Shown: positions 46,801-59,378 of the stretch, one piece after another
Numbering within the stretch: position 1 is the stretch's first letter
Layout of the letters: each line of letters starts with the position of its first letter
NCBI RefSeq assembly: GCF_003711515.1
Contig: NW_021167086.1
Span: 2,146,289 to 2,210,288, forward strand
Direction: 5' to 3'
Length of the DNA stretch: 64,000 nucleotides
DNA from: Sodiomyces alkalinus F11
Taxonomy: Eukaryota; Ascomycota; Sordariomycetes; Glomerellales; Plectosphaerellaceae
Notes under the pieces: generated by a model
What the model was told of the DNA's origin: nothing
What the model saw: only the letters and a program-made list of their open reading frames with translations
Database searches by the model: none
Program-made: the position numbers and the translations under genes

Positions 46801-49800
46801 AGCGTTTTTTAAAAGGTAAAGAAGGGAGCCTCGGCTACCTAAGCGTCCTTAGAAGCCTCCTGGAAAGTAGCTCGAAACGTTTACTGTCGGGTAGTTAAAA
46901 TAGTAAAAAACGATTACTAGGAGGCCTTCCTAGCCTACGCCGAAGGCCCCGAGAATTTTAAGACCTATAACTATACGAAGAGCGGCCTTAATGCTAGAAT
47001 TCCACTGATTTAAACACCTACAAAGCAGAAGGCCTACGCCTTCGAAGATAAATACAACGCCCTACTTTAGACCCTTTTTCTAGTACCCTCTGCTACCGCC
47101 ACCGACCCCCCTAAAGCCCCTGTATTCATAGGCCCTTCGGGGGGCCTAGACCCCTCCCACCCGTCTAATAGTCCCTAGAGCCTAGCTAAGTCACGCAGTA
47201 AGGGCCTTAAAAGACTGTGGGAGTGGCCTAGCCTATAGGCTATAAAGCTATGACGCGCGATATTTAGAGCCGCTAAAGGGAAGGCCCCTAGACCTAATAG
47301 GATAGGCCTACAACCGATTTAATAGGCCTATAAGGCTATTCCCGGGTCCTTTTTATAGGCCTACTTAGCACTCTTTTCCGCAGAGTATTACCCTACCTAC
47401 TAGAAAGAAGCCCTCGGGGTTATTCTACCGAAGCCAGGGAAGAAGGACTACTTAGATCCTAAGTCTTATAGAATTATAGCCCTTCTAAACTACCTAGGTA
47501 AAGTACTCGAACGGGTTGTAGCTACTAGGCTTAGCTTTATAACTAATACCCGCGACGACCTTCTATACCCTAATTAAATAGGAGATAGAAAATACCGCTC
47601 TGCTATCGATATAGCCCTTCTCCTCGTCCACTATATCGAAAAACAGCGTAAATCAAGGTAAATTCCTGTGCTTTCTACGTGATTTTTAGATATTAAAGGA
47701 GCCTTCGATTATATCGCCCGTCCCTAGCTACTTAGAACCATTTGAGACCTTTAACTACCCCCGAACGTAGTTAAATAGGTAGCCTCTTTTACAGAAAACA
47801 GGCGTATCTAACTAGCCTTCGAGGGGCAGGTCTAGCAGCCCACCCCCCTAAATATAGGGGTTCTATAAGACTCTCCGGTTTCCCCTATTTTATTCCTAAT
47901 TTATACTAGGAAGATTATAGCGGGGCCGGATTACCGGGGGCTGTAGTTATCTTACATCGACGATTTTTAGCTATCTAAATTGTCTACATCGACTAGGAAA
48001 AACTATAAAACCCTAGAAAAAGCCGTAGCCTCCTTTTTCGGCAGTAAAACTTAACTAAGTCCTTTTCGACCACCGAAAAACAGAGCTTATTCACTTCCAT
48101 CGAAGACGCTCTATAGAAGATACTCCGATCACTATAGGGGGGCACCTAGTTAGACCCGCGCTAGGAGCTATTAGGTGGCTAGGGGTCTGGTTCGATCCTA
48201 AGCTATCCTTTAAACCCCACGTTGAAAAACGCCTAAACTTAGCTTCAGGTGCCCTAAGCAGGCTATATAGGCTAGCTAGTTCGTAGAGGGGCCCTTCGTT
48301 TAAAGCTCTATGGCAGCTATATATAGCCTGTCTAGCCTCCTTAGCTGATTTTAGCTCGTAGCTCTGGTAGGTCCCTAAATCACTGAAAAAACACCTAGTA
48401 GACCGCCTAGAACGCCTATAGTACGGCGCTTTAGTCCGGGTCCTAAAAGCCTTTAGGGGGGCCCCTTTATGGCCTTTAGAACTCGAAGCAGTAGCCGCCC
48501 GGTAGCGGTTAGGTTAACCAGGTCTAATAGGCTATATACCTTTAGGACCTTAAAATTCCTAACGAATCACTCTATTAAACACAAGCTCCTCGCTAGCGTT
48601 TAAACGCAGCCAGGGGACGAAAACCTAAACCTCGCCCTACTTTAGAACCTATGGCCTACTATATAGTTATATAGGCTAGGCCTAGAAATAGTGGCTTTAG
48701 TAGGTTAGTCCTAGGATATCGAGGGTCCTTCGGCTAAGTAGGAGGCCCCTAGGCTTCGGAACCTATAATAGACCTAAAACCCTTTTTCTCCCTTAAAGAC
48801 CGACCTAAAGCAGATACCCACCCTGGCCTTAGCCCTGGCCCCGATAACCTCGATTAGAAAATAGCCTACCTTAAAGCCCTCGCTAAAATACAATATAACC
48901 TAGGCGAATAAGCCGCTATTTTCTATACTAACGGCTCCCTATGCCACCCTACTAGGCCCCCTATAGGACCCTCGCAGGCTATAGCTGCTATAATATAGTG
49001 GACTAATACCGAAAGGCCCTGTAAAGCTATAGGTTTTAACCTTAGGGCCGCTACCGAAGTCCTGGACGCTGAAGTATACACTATTCTTCAGGCCCTCTAC
49101 GCTGCCCTAGAGCAGACACCGAGACCCCTAAAGTGCTATATTTTTAGCGATTTATAGGCGGCTATTTAGAAGCTTTAGCGCAGCTTATAGTAGGCTATAG
49201 AAGCTAAAGACCTTATTTCACGCCTTAAATAACTACGCACTTCGGTTTCTATATAGTAGTGCCCCTCGCACGTAGAGATAAAGGGTAATACACTAGTGGA
49301 TAAAGTGGCTAAAGGGGCGTTGAACCCCGAAAAAGCTACTCAATCCGTTAGTTTAGTTATCCTTAGCCACCTAAAACGCCGGGTACATAAAGCCCTTATC
49401 TAAGACTAAAAGACCCTATAGAATAGCGAAGAGGAGGCGAAAAAAAGACGTAATTCGGTTTGATTAGGCCGCCTATATAGGCGCTTAGTCCGCGATAACC
49501 TTTATTTCTCCCCAAAACCACTACTAATATAAGGCCCTAAGTGGGTAAAATCGGCTTTTACGCAGTTAAAAACCGGGTTTGGATACCTGAAACCCCACTA
49601 AAAAAGGGCCTAAAACTACGCTAATAACCGCTATTCCTGTCCCGGCTCCCCTATACAGGATATAGCTTACCTTATCCTTTCCTGCCCTTTTTATAAAAAC
49701 GAACAAAGAGCCCTGCGGGAAGCCCTAGCAGACTTACCGCTATCTCTGCCGTTACTATTCGGTACTAAAAGAGGAACATAGGCCTTATAGGCCTATCTTT

Positions 49801-50062
49801 TAGCTACTAAAGTAGCCTCGGCAGAGTAGTATAGGGCATAAACCTCGGATGCTACGGCCTAGCTATCTGCTTTGGTTTTTACCTGGTTTTCGGGATATTA
49901 GGCAGATTATTATAGAGGATTTCCTTTGTCTATTACTACTCCTTACTATATATAGCTTAGCTTATTATACCCTTTAGCCTCTAGGGCAAAAGGTGTAGAG
50001 CCATAGCTTTAGGGCTGTATGCGCGTGATAAATAAATAAAAAACAAAAAGAAAAAAAGCTGG
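43837..50062 (+). pseudogene. LINE-I copy B: near full-length, RIP-mutated
   Basis: It starts GGGGACCTACG like copies A and C and ends in an A-rich tail (50026-50062). ORF1 begins near 43970 and holds a degraded zinc knuckle at 45433-45474 and a Cys-rich cluster near 45538-45600. ORF2 carries the endonuclease (IRFI-YNVDKQAP near 45700, IIGDFNRNH near 46218), an RT with SYIDDF at 47950-47967, and RNase H. There the first catalytic Asp of YTDGS is Asn (AAC, 48930-48932), because ACTGAC became ACTAAC. It interrupts Gypsy-2 on its left. The right flank is a different relic, so no duplication could be shown. Confidence 0.92.
45433..45474 (+). other. Degraded zinc knuckle of LINE-I ORF1 (copy B)
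   Basis: Reads C-SN-Y-(stop)NFG-Y-TRGT-Y, with C-x2-C-x4-H-x4-C spacing. Three ligands are Tyr, and the first residue of the x4 loop is a Gln-derived stop. Confidence 0.8.
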
Positions 50063-50484
50063 CGTAACGGTTAAATAGTTCCCGTAGGGGACCGCTATAA
50101 CCTATATCCTTAATATCACCGCGGATAACGGCCTAAGGAGCTTTAGTTAATATACTACTAAGCGTTATCGGAGTAGTAGGAAGAGTAGTCGTAGGCGCGA
50201 TTAGAGGAGCTAGGGGCGGAGCGGGCGTTAAGATAATCTTAGGCGTAATATTAATAAAGGTAGTGGAATTATTATTAGTTCCCGAAGAACCGGCCGGCGA
50301 TACGGTTATACTACCACTACTACCGCCAGTAATAGTACCACCGCTGGTAGTCTTCGCGCCCTTAGGGGCCCTCTTAGTAGCACCCCTGGCCTTTCGCTTA
50401 CTACCCGCGGCGGGGGCACTACTACTAGCGCTAATAGCGGCGGTATTCTTTAGGGCCGTTTTAGGAGGTATACTAACGAATTAA
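50063..50484 (-). pseudogene. Ala/Thr-rich basic open frame, possible retroelement gag start
   Basis: On the minus strand a frame reads VSIPPKTALKNTAAISASSS, then a basic stretch (GSKRKARGATKRAPKGAK) and a Ser/Gly/Thr-rich tail with a single Gln-derived stop near 50135. It ends at the LINE-I tail. The composition resembles the disordered N-terminus of a fungal gag, but no domain is visible. The plus-strand Leu/Val/Pro frame at the same place is taken as its shadow. Confidence 0.35.
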
Positions 50485-51493
50485 CGGTAAGCTATTAAAT
50501 CGTTAGCCTATTAACGAAAGCAGGAGTATAGGGAAGGTTAAGGGGCCTTATAGAAGAAATTATATTATTATAAAAAGAATTAGTTAACTAGGGGTATCCC
50601 TAACTAGCGTTAGCTAGTATCTAACTATTAACGATATACATAACCCTAAGGTTATAACCCAGGAACGCAAAGATACTAATCGTCGTCGACGCTTAAAGTA
50701 ACGGAAGATTAATAGCGTTATGGCCGGGATTTAACTCACCTGCTATAACCTAAAGACTAGGGTTATTATAATAGCTTAAGAGGAATGAGAAGAGGATCGT
50801 GAGATTTTAGAAGGTATAGGATAATATCTATAGCCTATAGGGCCGTCGTGCCTTCTATTTTATCTTATTAAGTAATAGGTAAAAGCACTTACATGCCCGA
50901 GTTACTATATTTATAGAATAAAGGGGGCTAAGGCATTAACTACCTATACAATAGTTACTAAAAGGCTATTATTTATAGACTATTTAACTAATAAAGCCCT
51001 ATAACTCTTTAAGATATAAATAATACTCTTAGTTAAGAGAATAAATTAATAAAGGATTTTAAACTAGATATCTTTTAGTTACTTTATAACGGGATAAGTA
51101 CTAACCCACGATAGGTTCTTATTTCTAAAGGAATACTAGTATTCGTGAGTAAACTATTTATTAACTAAATACTATATAGCCTATAATAGATTACTATACC
51201 CACTATAATTACTAGCGTACTACTTTATCTAATAGCCGCGGAAGGATAGGCGCTTCACGGAGGAGTATTATATCACGGATATACTAACAAAGGAACGATA
51301 AGATATACTTAGCTTATCGGGTTAATAATACTAGATATATTATAGACTAACCGGTTATTAATACGGCACTATCTTAATAGTATAGCTAAGAGATGGTATC
51401 TACGAGACTTATATCCACAACCTAGAAGGGCTTATCTAATAATAGATATACCTGGAATTAATAGGTCGTGGCTATAGTATCGCTATTATATAC
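50485..51493. other. Unassigned RIP-mutated sequence
   Basis: No protein or repeat partner is recognised. It could be the 5' UTR or LTR of the element whose frame lies at 50063-50484. The same unit continues beyond the inserted LINE-I copy D at 52485. Confidence 0.4.
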
Positions 51494-51504
51494 CTAAGGG
51501 ATAG
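51494..51504 (-). repeat. Target-site duplication of LINE-I copy D, left
   Basis: CTAAGGGATAG, repeated exactly at 52474-52484. Confidence 0.88.
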
Positions 51505-52473
51505 GTCTTTTATTTTTATTTTTTATTTATTACGCGTATATAGCCCTAAACCTATAGCGCGGCTCCTTTTGCCCTAGAGGCTAAAGGCTAGAATAAGCTA
51601 AATACAATAAGGAGTAGTAATAAACAAAGGAAATCCTCTGTAACAGTCTCCCTAATATCCCGAAAAACAGGTAAAAACCAAAACTGAAAACTAGACTGTA
51701 GGATCGGATGTTTACGCCCTATACCACTCTGCCAAGGCTATTATAGTAGCTAAAAGATAGGTCTCTAAGGCCTGTATACCTTTTTTAGTACCGAATAATA
51801 GCGGCAGAGATAGCGGTAAGCCTGCTAGGGCTTCCCGTAGGGCTTTTCGTTCGTTTTATAAAAAGGGCAGGAAAGGATAAGGTGGGCTGTATCCTGTATA
51901 GGGAAGCCAGGACAGGAATAGCGGTCGTTAGTGTAGTTTCGGGCCCTTTTTTTAGTAGGACTTTAGGTATCCGAAGCCGGTCCTTAACTGAATAAAAGCC
52001 GACTTTATCTATCTAAAGCCCTGTGTCGATAGCGGTTTTCGGGAAAAACGAAGGTTATCTCGGACTAGGCGCCTATAAAGGCGGCCTAAATACACCGATT
52101 TACCCCTTTTTTCCGCCTCTTCCTCTTCGTTCTATAAAGCCTTCTAGTCTCGAATTAAGGCCTCGTTAACCCGGCGTTTTAAGTGGCTAAGGGTAACTAA
52201 GCTAATAGATTTAGTAGCCTTTTTAGGGTCTAATGCCTGTTTAGCTACCTTATCCGCTAGTTCGTTCCCTTCTATCCCTATATACGAAGAGCACCACTAT
52301 ATAAAGACCGAAGTGCCTTGTTGTTTAAGGCGTGAAATATGGGTTTTAGCTTCTATAGCCCACTGCGAGGCTCGCTGAAGCTTTAGAATAGCGGCTTATG
52401 AATCGCTGAAAATATAGCACTTTAGTGCCCTAGGTAGCTGCAGGGCAGTATAAAGAGCCTGAAGAATAGCGAT
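51505..52473 (-). mobile_element. LINE-I copy D: 969-bp 5'-truncated insertion
   Basis: On the minus strand it begins within RNase H and runs to the LINE-I 3' end with a T-rich (poly-A complement) tail at 51506-51530. It matches 23414-24390 of copy A closely. An 11-bp duplication flanks it, the hallmark of target-primed reverse transcription that stopped early. It is non-coding. Confidence 0.92.
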
Positions 52474-52484
52474 CTAAGGGATAG
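52474..52484 (-). repeat. Target-site duplication of LINE-I copy D, right
   Basis: CTAAGGGATAG, identical to 51494-51504. Confidence 0.88.
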
Positions 52485-53714
52485 TAACTATAAGGGATAT
52501 CGCTATAACCTGGAAGCGCCGAGGCTATATCTAGAGTGCTAGATATTAGGCTATAGGAGGTTAGATATAGAACTACGAGGATTTAATAGGACGTTAAGAA
52601 TTAAGATATTAGGTATAATAGTCTTATATTAAAGGAGTTAGGCGGGGATAGATAGGAGGATTCTAGTTAGACCCCGGATAGCTATAAAAGGAGCGCCCTA
52701 GAGACCTTTCTCTAGAGGCGGGTAATGAATAATCTAAGACCTTAGGACCTATCACTTATAGACGAACCACTATTTACTTAGGACGTTTCGGTTGCTTACT
52801 ATTATGCCACTCTATACGAGGATACCTTTAACATCACGTTACCAAGGGAAAAGAGGTGGCACTACCGCGTACCTGTATAATAGATACTAGGTAGACGGTC
52901 TCCTTATAGACTATATTATCCATTATTTTCATTTCTTATTATATCTTTTGCTACGATTAAGGTACTAGTCTAGTTTAAGTTACGTTACCCTGATTAGCTT
53001 AAGGCCTTTAATTCTATATCTTCTTTGAAGATCGTAGTATTATAGGTCCTGTTTTGGTTATGCTATATAATATATCTGGATTGACTTCCGTATCTATTTA
53101 TTATCCTGTTTACGATCCTGAGCCAGAACGTCCTTACTCGGTTTTAGTAGTCTTATATAAGTATAGGTACTTATAAAGAATAATAGGCTTTATATATTTA
53201 GATATACATTTACCCTATAGAGATCTCCTGTTATCCTTAAGTAGTTATATTCGTTTATACTCGCACTGACCTTTAAAACTGTAGTAGAGGTGTATAATAA
53301 GTCTGCAGAGTAAGGTACTTAAGCGAGTACTTCTTTCTTAATATCTTCCTCGATATCGGTCTAATACAGTGTAACCGTAGACGGTAAAATACGATAGAAC
53401 GGTCAGACTCTCTAATCGATTAGCAATCTAGTACCCAGACCTACCTTCTTTCCCGCTCTAACCTCCAAGTCGTTATAAGCTAATAAGAACTACGAAAAGC
53501 CTTCAATGAAGCTATTACGGTTTTACTACTATCCTCCTTAATACTAGTTTAATATATAGCTAGGGTAGGCCTAAAGACAACCCTTATCCCGCTAAGACGA
53601 TAGATCTTCTTAAATTATACTAAGACTTCACTAATATATTCGATATCGATTATACCGGTCGGCTCCCTACCTATTAATAATGGGACTATAGCAGGCTACA
53701 TTTAATAGTTAACA
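52485..53714. other. Unassigned old retroelement relic, possible LTR at about 52620-52900
   Basis: A TATAAAAGG box (about 52690) is followed by promoter-like sequence resembling an LTR U3/R region. The stretch 52930-53000 resembles 5925-5990 in reverse complement. CpA/TpG is less depleted here than in the neighbouring LINE-II copies. No protein motif was identified on either strand. Confidence 0.4.
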
Positions 53715-55330
53715 GTCTTTAGAAAAACACGCCTATTAACCATGGGCACGTTGTAAAAGTAAAATCGACGAAACTACTATAATAGCGATTATAACTATCG
53801 CCTCCCTCTCGGGATACTACTATAGAGGTACCGTAACGCCGGCGCTACGGTACGACTGGAAGAGTCGATAGACGGCGTTATCCTGATTTCGACCTCGTAA
53901 AACTTTCTACGGACCTACTTTTCGTAACATACGCGTTCCCTCCCCTTTAGGGTAGAATAATATAGAGAACCGACATAGGACTAAAGAAGGACCGCTATAA
54001 CCCCTAACCTTAAGGGTAGCTAAAGTTAAGATAGTAATTTAGGACCTACTAGCTAATAGAAATATAATCTAATAGGTTATTAAGCTAGTAAAGGAATTAA
54101 TTACGCTATATTATGGTCGTAATGCTATTACTACGCTACTATTAGTATACCTATACACTATTATCCGCTATATTATCCGAGAGGAACTCTAAAACAGAAT
54201 TAGCAGAATTAAGGAGACCTAGGCTATTATTATAGTCTAAGTTTCTATAACGGTACCGCTATAGGACCTGACCCCCTTTAAAATAAGCCCTGCTAGATAT
54301 TATCGATAATTAATTATCCGTTACAGAGGCCTCCCCGAAGACTAGCCTTTTAAAGCTAGGACTCTAAAGCAAACTATCTAAGCTATAAACGCTATAATTA
54401 CGCAATATAATACCATAACGGCGCGGAAGCTACTTAGCGGCAATATCTGCCTTATCTTTACCGAAAGGGTATAATAGTAGGCTACCTATAAGAAGTAGTG
54501 GATTAAAAAGGCGTTTAGTAAAGGAGCCAGGCTAATCGCGAGAACCTACCCTACGCCTATTAAGGCTATCCCCTAGGAGGTCCTTAGCGCCCTATCCGAA
54601 GAAGACCTGCTAGCGTCCTTATAAGAAATAAGCCCCGAGGCTAAGATCCTCTAAGTGCGGATACGATTACCCCGCCGCTATACTAGTAGGATTATACTGC
54701 TTCTTATCGAATCGGCCTCCCCGGAAGGGGTAGTAAGCCTTACACGGAATACCCTCCTCTTTAAGGGAGGTAGCTATATCTACGAATTATATAACCCTAA
54801 CCTTAGTCCCCTAATTTGCTATAAATACCTATACTTTAGTTATATGGCTAGCGGGTATACGATAGTAAAGAGGGTATACTATTACTACGCTAAGTCTAAG
54901 TCGGTATACATATAAGACCTAGGATACTACGTCGTTAGGGCACTAGGGCATCCCCGCTACTATACCCCCTATACCGGAGACTACGATATATTCGATAATT
55001 TATATTAATTACCAAAAAGATAATGCCGAGAAGGCCCCGGAGGCATATAAGTACTAAGCTAGAGACTTTAATATTACCCTCTAGACCAAAGCGGCGTAAC
55101 CGCGATACCTATAGAACCTTCCCTAGATTAGTTTTTCTTAGCCGCTAAGCTAAGACCTGCCCTTCTAAAGGGGCAGAGGACGCCCTCCGAAGAGGATTAG
55201 GGGCTAAGAGGGCTCCCCGATACTAGACCCTATAAGCTCCTATATAGTCCCCCGTAGTATTAGCGAGGTACCGTAGTAGGGGCTTAAGAGCTAGAGCCAG
55301 GCCCCGGTTATACCGGGTGTATTAACTTCG
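53715..55330 (+). pseudogene. LINE-II copy e: ORF1 relic
   Basis: Aligns with 14045-15620 (copy b) and 62225-63830 (copy f). The 86-codon stop-free stretch at 54655-54915 belongs to it and contains the zinc knuckle at 54817-54858 as C-YK-Y-LYFS-Y-MASG-Y. ORF2 is absent; the copy stops before 55330. Confidence 0.8.
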
Positions 55331-55542
55331 AGAGCCGTTATTTCGATTATAGCAACCGGTTATTCCGACTATAGTTCGGCCATAAACCTATATTTAACTA
55401 ATTAAAAGTTAGGATTTAGCTTACTACCACCTTCCTACCGCACTAGGCCTATTATTGACTTTACTATACCACGTAGTATTTACGATTATCGTCTATTAAT
55501 AAGGATAACGCCCGTAAGCTTATTCTTTTTACAACTCATATA
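55331..55542. other. Unassigned junction sequence before LINE-I copy C
   Basis: About 210 bp of mutated DNA with no recognised protein. Confidence 0.4.
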
Positions 55543-58500
55543 GGGGGACCTACGTCTTATGCGCAAACGCCCTAAACCACTCAAAACCTATATTAATCAA
55601 CAGCTCTTTTCAAGGTCTATATGCCTATCTATAGCTCCATATCGCGCAGGAGCTAGTCTAGGCGTATTATAAGTGCGAGCACGCCTGGAAATAGGCTTAC
55701 GGCTACCCCGCGTGCGGGGGAAATTTCTAATATAGCCTATACGCCCAAACTAACAAAGCAGTAAGCCTAGCCGCATAGAGCCGCGTCTACGCAACCCCAA
55801 CACCATAAACAGCAACCCAAAAGCCACAACACTAGCCACAACACTAGCCACAACAAGGCCGCAAACCACAAACAACGTCCTTAACACCACTAAAACAGCC
55901 CCTAAGGCCCCTATAATTATAGAGGGCCTAGGAAAAGTGGATATAGGGGATAGCTCTAAAGAAGCCCCTAATAGAGGGGATTTAACCCTCGCTACGCCTT
56001 TAAATTCGAAAAGGCACCTTAGCCCCTCTACACTAACGACTAAACGATTTTCTAGGACCCGAATTAAATCCCCTTCCAACTCGGAGGCCGAAAGCGCCTT
56101 CGAAACCCCCTCTAGGCCCTCTAAGCCCTCTAGGCCCCCCCCTGCTAAAAGAAAACGCCTTGTAGGCTCCAAATAGGCCAAAAAAGCACTCGGAACGGCT
56201 AGAACCTCTAGAACACCCTCTACTACGCCCCAGAAGTTAACTGATTTGGCTAGTATGGCATAGGCTAAGGAACTACTCTAATAGGAATTTTAGCTATTTT
56301 AATAGACCTACGACCTCGACCCTGCCCCCTACATTAAGGCCCTAACCGTAGGGCTTAAATCTACTATTAACGGAGCCTCTAAACTCTTATAGCCACGCAC
56401 GCTCGAATAAAAGGTGAACGAACTAGCTTATACAGTTCGTAGGCTTACAGAATAGCCTAAGCCCCCTTGTAGCGGGGCTTTAAAGGGGGAAAAGGGGGTT
56501 ATAGCACCCTAGGTCCATATTTTAGGGACTTTAGCACCTTTAGGCCCTATCTCCCCGGCCTCCCTCCTAACCGGCTCTAAAAAGGTCCCTAAGGTTATTC
56601 TGTAACCTACGATAGGGATAGTGCTTCTCCGGGAAACATTTAATCCCCTCGAGCTCCGAAACAGGCTTAATAAGGCCCTTAAAACCTTAGTAGTTACGGC
56701 TATTAGCCTTTTAACTAACAGTAACCTTATTTTAACCCCGGGCCTAAAATATAGCGTTTATTAGCTCCTAGACTCATAGAACTAGTGGTTTAAAGAGCTA
56801 AACCTGCCCCTTTAGCGCCTCTAGGCTATAAACGACTAGTTTAAGCTTATTATTAAACAAGTGCCTTCTAGAGCCTTTAGGGGTAGCGATACTCTAATAC
56901 CTAATACTTCTGAGCCACCGTAAAAGGCCCTAAACTAAAGCCTATAACAGGGCCTAGGTTTAAAGGACCTAGTCACTAAAGTCAATATCTTTAACCCTAT
57001 TAGGGTAGTAGGGAAGACTCCGTGGCTAGGGGCTCCGAGCGCGTTTTACGGTATTATAGTTATATCTATACCTACTACTAAAGAGGAGAAATACTATATA
57101 AAGGAGGGGCTCTATATAGCCGGCCAACGGCTAAAGGTCTATAAATATAGACCTATAACCCCTAGGACCCACTGCTCTAACTACTAGAAATTTGGGTATA
57201 CCTAAGGGACCCATAAAAGCCTAGTTACCTGCCTTATCTACCCTATTAAAGGCCACGGAGAGGAATACCACTACTATAACGAATACGAAGAATACGGAGA
57301 CTACGAATATAAGACCTATAAGTGCTATACCTACAAGGGAGAGCACCCCCCCTTTAGTAAGGACTATAGGGTCTTTTAAGCTATAAAACCCTGAATTCTA
57401 TACATAAAGAGCCTTTTAGTTCAAAGGATATCCGGTCTGTTTAATATAAGGTCGATAAACAGACCCTGGCGTAGGAGGCTATCCTAGAATAGGCTTTAGA
57501 AGCTTTAGCTAATATAGTCCTTATTCACGAACCGGCCTACGTCTCGAAACCAGAAGGGTAGTTTGTTCGGAACCACCCTGCGTTCTATACCATCACTCCC
57601 ACATCCTAAAAACCCCAGTTTTCCCCTATTAAGCCCAGGGTCTTTACTTATATAAGAAAGGGCTCTGGTATTGAATTTTTACACCGCGAAGACCTTCTAG
57701 ACGATATACACGCGTAGATTATAGAGGTTTATTATCCATAGACCTTTTATATTCTACACGTCTATAATTAGATAGAATAGGACCCCGAAACGATAGGCCT
57801 AGGGCGGCCCCCTAGCCCTACCCCTTCTACCTCTTCTAATTCTTCTTCCTTTTCTCCCATATGTTTAGGCCCTAGAAGCCGGCCCTGGACCGAGGATCGA
57901 GTGTTTTAGGGGCTATAGGCCCCTAGGCTTACCCTTATTATAGGGGAGTTTAACAGAAACCACTAGTAGTAGAACGTAGCTGCTACTAAGCAGGCTTCTA
58001 TTAGGGCCTAGGCCCTAGTAGACTAATTAGATAGCCTTAAAGCTACCTATTTAGTGGATTCTAAAGAAGTTAACCTAAACGGGGGGACCTTTTTTAGGTC
58101 TAATCTTCGTTAAGAGACGGTTATAGACCTCGCCTTTTACACGCCCGGTTTTAATCGTCTCCGCTTCGATAAGTAGGAATATATCGAAAACACTACCTTT
58201 TTACACCGCGCTATCCTCCTTTCGGCTACCGTTTTAGGCTTTAAAGGTTCTATAAACAGGTCTCTCGCGCCGGTTTATAGCTATAAGCTAGTAGTTTAGG
58301 ACTTATTTAAGCAGACCGTAAAGAGCCTAGAACCTAGCCTTGACCGGGACCTCTAATAGGCTATTAATAGCTCGGACTTGGACTCTTTAGGTCGCTGCCT
58401 CTCGAATACTATTACCCTAGCGCTTTAGGCTTTAGTGCCTAAGTTAAAGGTAATAGAGCGTTTAAAGCCGTGGTAGACTAAAAAGCTAAAAGCCCTGTGA

Positions 58501-59378
58501 AAATCAGCTAGCAGGCTTTTAGGATATTTAGAAAGACGTCTAAGAGGGGGGCCTCGGCTACCCGGCTAGCGTCCTTAGAAACCTCATAGAAAGAAGCTCG
58601 AAACGCCTACTATAGGGCGGTAAAAATAGCAAAACACGACTACTAGGAGGCCTTCCTAGCCTAAACCGAAGGCCCCGAGAGTTTTAAGACCTATAACTAT
58701 ATAAAGAGCGGCCTTAACGCGAAAATCCCACCGATCCTAACACCTACGAAGCAGAAGGCCTACGCCTTCGAAGATAAATACAACGCCCTACTTTAGACCC
58801 TTTTTCTAGCACCCTCCGCCACTAACGCCCTCGAAGCCCCTGTATTGCTAGGCCCTTCGCGGGGCCTAAGCCCCTCCTACCCTTCTAACGGTCCCTACGG
58901 CCTAACAAGATCACGTAGTAAGGGCCTTAGAAGACCGTAGGAGTAGCCTAGCCTATAGGCTATAGAGCTATACCGCGGGATTTCCAGAGCCGCTAAAGGG
59001 AAGGCCCCTAGACCTAATAGGATAGGGTTAAAACCAATCTAATAGACCTATAAGGCTATTCTCGGGTCCTTTTTATAAGCCTACTTAGCGCTCTTTTCCG
59101 TAGGGCACTACCCTACCTACTAGAAAGAAGCCGTCGGGGCTATTCTGCTGAAGTTAGCGAAGGACTTTTTAGATCCTAAGTCTTATAGGATTATAGCCCT
59201 TCTAAACTGCCTAGGTAAAGTACTCGAAAGAGTTATAGCTGCTAGGCTTAGCTTTCTAGCTGATATCCGCGACGACCTTCTACATCCTAGTTAAATAGAG
59301 GGTAGAAAATAATGCTCTGCTATCGATACGGCCCTTCTCCTCCTTCACTCTATTAAGACATATCGTAAATTAGGCTAA
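55543..59378 (+). pseudogene. LINE-I copy C: 5' part to mid-RT, truncated
   Basis: It starts GGGGGACCTACG as in copies A and B. A stop-free piece of ORF1 (55937-56176) shows KRHLSPSTLTTKRFSRTRI and a basic PPAKRKRL segment. The CpA-rich 5' region contains 12-bp repeats ACTAGCCACAAC (about 55830-55855). The endonuclease (IGEFNRNH near 57938; the family's Asp of GDFN is Glu) and the beginning of RT follow. Homology stops near 59378 and Copia-1 B sequence begins. The open frame on the opposite strand at 56181-55750 is a shadow. Confidence 0.88.

Noticed and set aside
50263..50484. Hydrophobic plus-strand frame that looks like membrane segments
   Set aside because: It is the complement of an Ala/Thr/Lys-rich minus-strand frame; GC-rich antisense translation gives Leu/Val/Pro runs.
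55750..56181. 143-codon minus-strand frame rich in Leu, Val and Gly
   Set aside because: Antisense shadow of LINE-I copy C ORF1, whose plus-strand frame has the basic, Ser/Pro-rich composition shared with copies A and B.
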